A DNA stretch of 64,000 nt, taken from NCBI RefSeq assembly GCF_028640845.1, contig NC_080539.1:365509233-365573232 (forward strand), written 5' to 3'. Under the pieces are notes generated by a model. It searched no databases. It was not told the DNA's origin and worked only from the letters and a program-made list of their open reading frames with translations. The stretch is from Ahaetulla prasina (taxonomy: Eukaryota; Chordata; Lepidosauria; Squamata; Colubridae). Made by a program: the position numbers and the translations under genes. Positions within the stretch are counted from its first letter, which is position 1. Each line of letters begins with the position of its first letter. Shown here piece after piece: positions 22,801 to 31,800 of the stretch.

Positions 22801-25800
22801 CGCCCTCCCTCTGTGGTCACATGACCGGACTCGAAGCACTTGGCCACCTGCTGCATTTATGGCCATTTGCAATACTCCGCGGTCACATGACTGCAGTTAC
22901 AACAATTGTTGTGCCAAACGGCATTTACTTTGTTTTTGGCAAAACCAAACCCATAGCAAGACTTTAATTGGCTTAACCATCATGGCATATTTTTTTTTTT
23001 TACATCCGCCATGTTTTGCTTTGTAACTGCCACAAAAAGCTAATAAAACTTATTTTATTATTATTATTTATTAAGATATGAACGTATCTTTTCTTTTATG
23101 TACACTGAGAGCATATGCACCAAGACAAATTCCTTGTGTGTCCAATCACACTTGGCCAATAAAATTCTATTCTATTCTATTCTATTCTATTCTATTCTAT
23201 TCTATTCTATTCTATTCTATTCTATTCTATTCTATAAAATTCTATTCTATTCTAAAATCAGGTTGGACATGTTTTATAACTGTTACAATCTACAACCAAT
23301 AGTGGACAAGTTCCATTACAGTCATAACTTAAGGAGTACTCTAATTATGACTGAAATGTTCCAGTTTACGTAATAGTGGTACAAACAGATTTTTTTCTCC
23401 AGCCTTTTGCTACCCAGGATCCTAATTCTAAGTTAAGGCTCTATACCAGTGTTTCTCGACCTTGGCCCCTTTAAAATGTGTGGACTTCAACTCCCAGAAT
23501 TCCCCAGCCAGAATTCTGGGATTTGAACTCCACACATCATAAAGGGGCCAAGGTTGAGAAACCCCACTCTGTGCAAATGTGTCAAGAGTGCACACAGTGT
23601 GACTATGTGAGACAACTCAGCAGCAAATACAGTAAACAGAGGTTTGTATTTAAATAGTGGTTTTATCTACAAAAAATATATACATACACATACTTTAGTC
23701 AGACCTGAAACAAACAGCAATCACAGCACGGAAGCATACATTGAGAGATCCACCCCAACAGGGCCTCTTCTTATTACAGGCTCTTAAAGCGATATCAGCC
23801 CAAAAATCTTGCTCCCTCATCCCTAGCATTACATCATTGTAGCAGCTGGTCAACTCTTAAATCATTACCCTGACAAAATGCCTTACCAAGAACTTGATGT
23901 TTCGAAGGCTGAAGGTATTGGAACTCCGTAGATGATCAGCCAGGCGGCCGGGGGTAGCGATGACAACATGGGGCTTCCGAGACAGTTCCAGCGCTTGAGA
24001 GACCATATCTGAAAGTCCATCAAGGGAGAAAATCTTAGCACCTCTTGTAAGAGATAGCATCCAAAAAGCTACGTGTCTCATCCCAGCATATGAAATGGTC
24101 AAATAAATTGTTGTGGTCTGCCAGCAGCCTGTATAGCTGGCAATGGAATCGGACAGTGATGAAGCTGAGGTGGGGCCAGGGCCATTGGGGAGTGAGTGCG
24201 GACTCCAGAGCCTCCAGAGACTGATAGTAGTGAGGCAGAGGAACAGGAGGAGCCTGTTCCTAATGCACGCATGAGAAGAGCTGCCAGAAGGCAAGAGCAG
24301 CTCAAGCAAAGAGGACAACTCGGGAGTAGGGCCAAGAGATGATTGGCCCCTCCCATGGGGCTTAAAACAGACCAGCACCGGTGTTTCAGCTTTGCCGGAA
24401 AACAACGTTGGTAGCTTCATCTTCTGCTTCGTCTATGTCTTACATTTATTTTTGTGACTTCTGAACATTTGCCAAGAAAGGCCTTTGGCAATTTGCCTAA
24501 TTGGACCAAGGTTTGCAATAGGACTGAAGAATTTGTTTTAATTTAGTTGAACAACGCTGAGAATGAAGTAATTCTCAGCTGTTCGAATAAAGATATATAT
24601 TTTTTCCACAGACCGAGTTTCCTACTATCTACTTGGGCCTGGGTCACAACACAACATAAATATTTTCTGCAGCTTCACGGGGCTTAAGTTAGCTTGTTTT
24701 AAGGGGAGGGGGTGACTTTCCAGTTTCAAATAAAGCTGACGTACCCATTCCCCCGACTATGATGCAGTCCTTTAAACCCAGAGGCTTCCCGAGGACACGG
24801 AACTGCTCAGCAATCTGATAGGCCAGCTCTCTGGCAGAGAAGAGAGGGAAGGAAAAAGATTTTTTAAAAAACATTTATTTAATTACTAATATTCAATTCA
24901 CATTCCACCTGAACAAAGACAAATATGCGTCTCAGAATAATGTTGCAGGATCCAATGATGGGATGGAGAAGAGGTCTCCAACCTTGGTCCTTTTAAGACT
25001 TGTGGACTTCAATTCCCAGAGTTCCTCAACCAGCTTTGCTTCTGGGAGTTGGATTCTGAGAGTTGAAGTCCACAAGTCTTAAAGGGACCAAAATTGGAGA
25101 CCCCTGGGATGAAGCATACAGCTTCCGTTTTCGCCTTTCAGCCCCAATCCAGAAGCCTGCACCACTTGCTCGACAAACTATCTGTTCTGTCCTCCTCCGC
25201 CTCCGTCCGAATGATGGCTTAATTAGCTGGCACTATCAGCTCTGGCGGCAAAAGAACCAGTGTCTGCCAAGAGCCCTCGTTATCTTCCACGACGCTGGTG
25301 AGTCACAGACTTCAGCTCTAGTTAATCAGTGGATTTTCCTGTTACAAAGAGACACACCAGCTCTTGCTGCCTTTTATATCCTGTGGGGTGTAGCTCCATG
25401 ACTCAGCACTTCCTAGGCCTGCCCCACCCTTGCTTCTGTTGTTCCCTCCTCCTCTGCCTACAAAATCTAGGATCCAACCAAGCCTGATTGCCATCAGCTG
25501 GGTCTGAAGGCGTGGCCTGAGGGAGGGGGAAGAGTCAGGGGACGAAGGCCTCGTCCCTGGCCTGCCACTGGCCTGCTTCTGGCTCCTGGAGCTGAGCCAG
25601 GGGAGCTGGTGCTCCTGAGGTAAGTCCTGACGGCCCTTCCCCCTCACTGTCCAAGTCACTTTCTGGCAGCAGGGCCGGCTCGGAGGGCGCAGACACAACA
25701 CTATCTTTGTGTTGAACTTATGTTTACCGACAAAGAAATAAAGGGAAGACTAGAGACTGGATTCAAATCCCGGAAGGGTATGGCTACCCGATCAGAGCTA

Positions 25801-28800
25801 AATAGCTTGAAATAGATCTATACTCGTCTCCCTTTATTTGTCAGTAAACATACATTCAACACACAAAAAGGTGCTAGAGAAGTTTCCCGAGGATAGACTT
25901 CAGCACAAATCCAGAAACTCAGAAGATAAAACCTCTGGTCTCGGTAACTAGCCCAGACTGGATCCTGTATCATATCCCACCTTTCTGCTTATAGAAGCAC
26001 TCAAGATGCCTATTTAGTTTCGAGAGCTCTTCTGACAATATATGTGTGGTTGGAACATAATCATGGAATCCTCGGGTTGGAAGGGACCGTAGAGGTCTCC
26101 TAGTCCAGGGGTCTCCAACCTTGACAACTTTAAGCATCGTGGACTTCCAACTCCCAGAATTCCCCAGCCAGCTTTCTTACCCTTCTTATCCTGAGGTGCC
26201 ATGGAGAATAAATCTATCCCCTTTTCCCTTTGACATCCCTTTGCTGCTGCGGAACTCTGGGAGTTGAAGTCCACAAGTCTTAAAGTTGCCAAGGTTGGAG
26301 ACCCCTGCTTTGGAGAATAGATTGACACCCCCCCCCCTCTTCTTTGCGGCAACCTCTCAAATACTGGAACCCTGCTATCATGTCACTGCTAGTCCTTCTT
26401 TTCACTAGAGCAGACATACCCAATTAATCTTTGCTTTGTGCAACTCATTTAAGCACGGACCAAACCAAGAATTCACCTACCCATCTCTTTGGGATAAGTG
26501 CCATTTCCCAAGCTATACCTGCCCCTACCTTGTTGGTGTCAACACCAGGGAGAAGATGCCAAAAGGATCTTCAGAAAGTTTCTGCAAGATGGGGAGCACA
26601 AAGGCAGCTGTCTTGCCACTTCCTGTTTTGGCGCAGCCCATGCAGTCGCGACCTATGAATAGAATAGAATAGAATAGAATAGAATAGAATAGAATTTTTT
26701 AATTGGTCAAGTGTGATTGGACACACAAGGAATTTGTCTTGGTGCATATGCTCTCAGTGTACATAAAAGATACCTTCATCAAGGTACAACACTTACAACA
26801 CTTAATGATAGTCATAGGCTACAAATAAGCCATCAGGGAACAATCAATATCAATATAAATCAATAAATCAATATAAATCGTAAGGATACAAGCAACGAAG
26901 TTACAGTCATACAGTCATAAGTGGAAGGAGATGGGTGATGGGAATGATAAGAAGATTGATAGTAGTGCAGATTTAGTAAATAGTTTGATAGTGTTGAGGG
27001 AATTATTTGTTTAGCACAGTGATGGCGTTAGGGAAGAAACTGTTCTTGTGTCTAGCAGTTCTGGTGTGAAGTGCCCTATAGTGTCGTTTTGAGGGTAGGA
27101 GTTGAAACAATTTATGTCCAGGATGTGAGGGGTCTGTAAATATTTTCACAGCCCTCTTTTTGAGCAAGATGTAGGAGGCCAGCTCAATACAAAGGCAAAA
27201 GGTGTGGTGCACTTTGTGTATGGTCAGAGGCACCTGGCAAGCGGCCAAATTTTGATCACCTGGCCATGATGTTGCCATGGTCATGCGGGTGAAAAATTGT
27301 CATCGGTCACTTTTTTTCAGTGCTGTTGTTAACTCTGTTCACTAAACGGACTGTTGTAAGTTGAGGACTACCTATAATTGTTCATCTTTGGCATGTTGGG
27401 GGTGGGGCTAATATGGGAAGGGCTCAAAAACCATTAAAGGTCCAGCGAGCCTTCCAATTCCTTCAGATGGGGCAGGACTCCTGTGCCAAATCTGCTACGA
27501 ATCACATTGTGACGACGACAGTGAAGATGCTTATAGGGACGAGGTGAAGGTTCTGGTGGACTGGTGCAATAAAAGTAACTTGGTTCTAAACGTTAATCAA
27601 ACAAAGGAGACCACTATAAATCACTGCAGATTTTAGAAAGCCTTTTACTCTTTCTAATGACTTTCATAGTCATACTCCACTCAGTATCAAGGCTGCAGTA
27701 TCAAGGATGCAGGTGGTCAATAGTATTAAGTACCTTGGGGTGCAGATAATTTATCTGATAATTAACAATTAATCAGAACTGGTGTCTCCACACATCATCC
27801 CTTAGTGAAGTGGGCAAACCTGCGCCTGCATTTCCTGCGTCGGATGAGGAGAGCATCTTTCTCCTTCTGTCCTGGCCACTTATAACAAACAGTATCACTG
27901 TCGTGTCCCACTCCTCCGCTGACGGCCGGGTCGGGGAAGTCCGTATCAGGCGTGCCTCTGCAGCTCTGCCAAAGTCCTAGCAAAGTTCTCAAGGCAGGCA
28001 GGAGACCAGGAAGTGACTTCAGCAATCCAAGGTAGACTTTGCCTGACTCAGAGAATGCCAGAAAGCAGGTCCTTTATATAGGCCATGGGGTGTGGCCCCA
28101 TGACTCAGCACTTATCCAGGCCTGCCCCTCCCTTCCTTCTGTCGCCACCGCCTATCAATTCTCCTGAAGCGAGGATCTCTCCAGGCTCCAGCTGTTGGCA
28201 ATTCACATTCCTCAGGCTGGGGGAGGGGGAGGGGTCTAGTTGCTCCGTTTGCTTGGGCATGGAGCCAGGGCTGGGGGCTGGAGGCACGTCAGGCCCTTCG
28301 TCTTGCTGGGCCTGTCTGGGCATGGTGCCAGGGCTGGGGCCTGGAGGCATGCCAGGACATTCCTCAGCGTTCGGCAGGAGATAAGAGGGACCCGGCTGCG
28401 GGGAAAGCGAGCGAGACACAACAATCACTGTTTAGTTTGGTGGCGGTAGTGCCTCAGATAGAAAGTCCATACAGAGAGTGGTGAGGACAGCGGAAAAGAT
28501 TATAGGAAGCTCGCTTCCTGTCATTCGGAACACTGCTTATAAGTGCTATGTGCTTAGAGCTCAGAGCATTGTTAGAGACCCCACACACCCATTTTACCGT
28601 CTCTGTTTCTGTTGCTCCCCTCTGGGAAGAGGTTTCAAAGTATTTGTAGCAGGACTACCAGAGTCTGTAACAGCTTTGTTCCCTATGCCATCTGTCTGGT
28701 AAACTCGCAAGATTCATTTTTCTCGCCATGTACATGCATACATCCGAACTAGACTGTGTTGTTTCTCTGGGTCATATAATAATATAGAATAGAATAGAAT

Positions 28801-31800
28801 TCTTTATTGGCCAAGTGTGATTGGGAACACAAGGAATTTGTCTTGGTGCATACGCTCTCAGTGTATATAAAAGAAAAGATACAATCATAAGGTACAACAT
28901 TTAATGATAGTCATAGGGAACAAATAAGCAATCAAATCGTATTAGGAATATATGTGGGTATATGCATAAGTTTACATTTATTTACTTATTTTGTCATGGT
29001 TATGTAGTGTATATTAGAGGTGGAGACCCTTTGAGAGCTGTAATGCAAGGAAATTTCATTTAATATATGCCAATTAGGGTCATTCCATGTCACGTGGTCT
29101 GGGGGTCCCTGCTTGACCATCACAGATTTCGATGAAATTTTGTGTGAACATGCAAACATGTCCCCAATGAACATTGGTAAAGGGTTACGTGTGCTGATGC
29201 AATACTTGAGGACATATAGGCATTTGTGCAGTCCCATACCACAGCCTTCTATAGCAGAGGTCTCCAACCTTGGCAACTTTCAGCCTGGAGGACTTCAACT
29301 CCCAGAATTCCCCAGCCAGCTTTGCTGTTCTATAGTATGACTCTGAAGTTCCAGCAACTTTGAGACATAATATCTCCGGCAATATCTTGTTGAGAGAAAC
29401 AAAACTTAGCCATCTTGTACAACCTTTTGTACTCTATTAAACAAAATAATAAAAACATTCTCATGAGCAATCTCCATCTAAATAATTTGGAGCAAAGTTG
29501 GCCGAAAATAGTGCGGCTCGAAAAAAAGATTGGTTTGACTTTTTATATTTCTGGAAGGAAAGGTAGGAGAAACGTGAAACTTTGTGCATAATAACTTACC
29601 AACACAAGGTTTTCAAATATAATATTTCACTCTCCTGCTGCTTTCCAATAATTTACAAATTGAGTGTAAAGTTGACTTTTTTGTAAAAACGCCAAAAACA
29701 GGGTATTTTCAGCCCGCTTTTACAAAAAAAGACCTTCTGGAAAGTTGTTTCTCTCTGCAAAATATTGCTGGAGATATTATGTCTATATCTCCACAAGTGA
29801 CTGTGAGAGGAATCTTAACATAACACAGTGCTTCTCAAATAGTGGGGCGGACCCCCCCGGGGGGGGCGTGAGGCTCTGTAAAGGGGGGCGCATTTGACCT
29901 CGGCAAACATACTAACATAACAAACATGATACTATTTACAGTTGCGCGGGGGGCGCGAAAAATGTTTTCTTCTTCTTAGGGGGGCATGACAGAAAATAAT
30001 TGAGAAGCACTGACATAACATAACATAACAACAGAGTTGGAAGGGACCTTGGAGGTCTTCTAGTCCAACCCCCTGCCCAGGCAGGAAACCCTACACCATT
30101 TCAGACAAATGGTTATCCAACATTTTCTTAAAAATTTCCAGTATGGGAGCATTCACAACTTCTGCAGGCAAGTTGTTCCACTTATTGATTGTTCTAACTG
30201 TCAGGAAATTTCTCCTTAGTTCTAAGTTGCTTCTCTCCTTGATTAGTTTCCACCCATTGCTTCTTGTCCTGCGTTCAGGTGCTTTGGAGAATAGCTTGAC
30301 TCCCTCTTCTTTGTGGCAGCCCCTGAGATATTGGAACACTGCTATCATGTCTCCCCTAGTCCTTCTTTTCATTAAACTAATCTTGGAGTCTTAGTGGACA
30401 ACCAGCTAAATATGAGCCAGCAGTGTGCAGCGGCAACTAAAAAAGCCAATGCAATCCTAAATTGCATTAACAGAAGGATACAATCAAGATCAAGTGAGAC
30501 ACTAATACCATTCTATAAAGCCCTAGTAGGACCACACCTAGAGTCCTGCATCCAGTTTTGGCCACCACACTATAAAAAAAGATGTTGAGACTCTAGAAAA
30601 AGTGCAGAGGAGAGCAAGAAAGATGATTAGGGGACTAGAGACTAAAACCAGTGTTGGGATTCAGTCAGTTCGCACCACATCACAAGAACCGGTTGTTAAC
30701 TTTCTGAGCTGTTTGGTGAACTGGTTGTTGGAAGAAATCATTAGGGCAGAGAACCGTTTGTTAAATTATTTGAATCCCACGACTGACTAAAACATAAGAA
30801 GAACGGTTGCAGGAACTGGGCATGGCTAGTTTAGTGAAGAGAAAGACCAGGGGAGACATGATAGCCGTCTTCCAATATTGGAGGGGCTGCCACAGAGAGG
30901 AAGGGATCAAGGTATTTTCCAAGGCACCTGAAGGCCAGACAAGGAATAATGGATGGAAACTGACCAAGGAGAGATTCAACATAGAAATGAGGAGGAACTT
31001 TCTGACAGTGAGAACAATCAGCCTATGGAACAGAAGTTGCCTTTGGAGTTTATGGAAGATTAATCACTTGCGACTTTCAAGAAAAAACTGGAGCCATTAT
31101 CAGCTTTGGAAGCCATATTAGGCCAGAAGCTTCCGTGCTGCCACTTTCTCATGTGTGGGAAAGTAGGAGGGGGGATTTAGTAGAGGGGTTGCCATTAGAC
31201 ATAATAACATTCTTCCTGCCGGTCAAGGTCAGGCCAATCCTGCAAATGGAGGAGTCGGAGTGATATCTTGAGATGGGATGGTTGGCCATTGGAACATGTG
31301 ATCGACTGAGGAGTGAGGGGATGGTTTAGGGGTTTTTTTTTTATTTACTGAGGGAAAACCCAGATCTCTCAGATTCGGATTTTCCCAGATGTGCCAGTTT
31401 ACCTATCCTAATAAAAAAACTTTGAAAGATGCTTGCTTTGGAGTTTTTACTTGGTGAAGGGTTTTTCTGGAACGCTGACAGCCATTGGTCAGAAATGGTG
31501 TAGGATCCCCTGCTTGGGGGCGGGGGGGTGGGTGTTGGACTAGATGACCTATAAGGTCCCTTCCAACTCTGTTGATCTGTTAAGTATCGCACCGGCACAC
31601 GTTAAGACTTTATCAATGTTCAGTGGGGACATGTGTGGACGTTCACATAAAATTTCATCGAAATCCGAAATCGAGCAGGGCAGTTTTCTGAAACTTGACA
31701 TGGGATGACCCATTAGTGCAGGGGATCTCCAACCTTGGCAACTTTAAGCCTGAAGGACTTCAACTCCCAGAATCCCCCAGCCAGCAAAGCTGGCTGGGGA

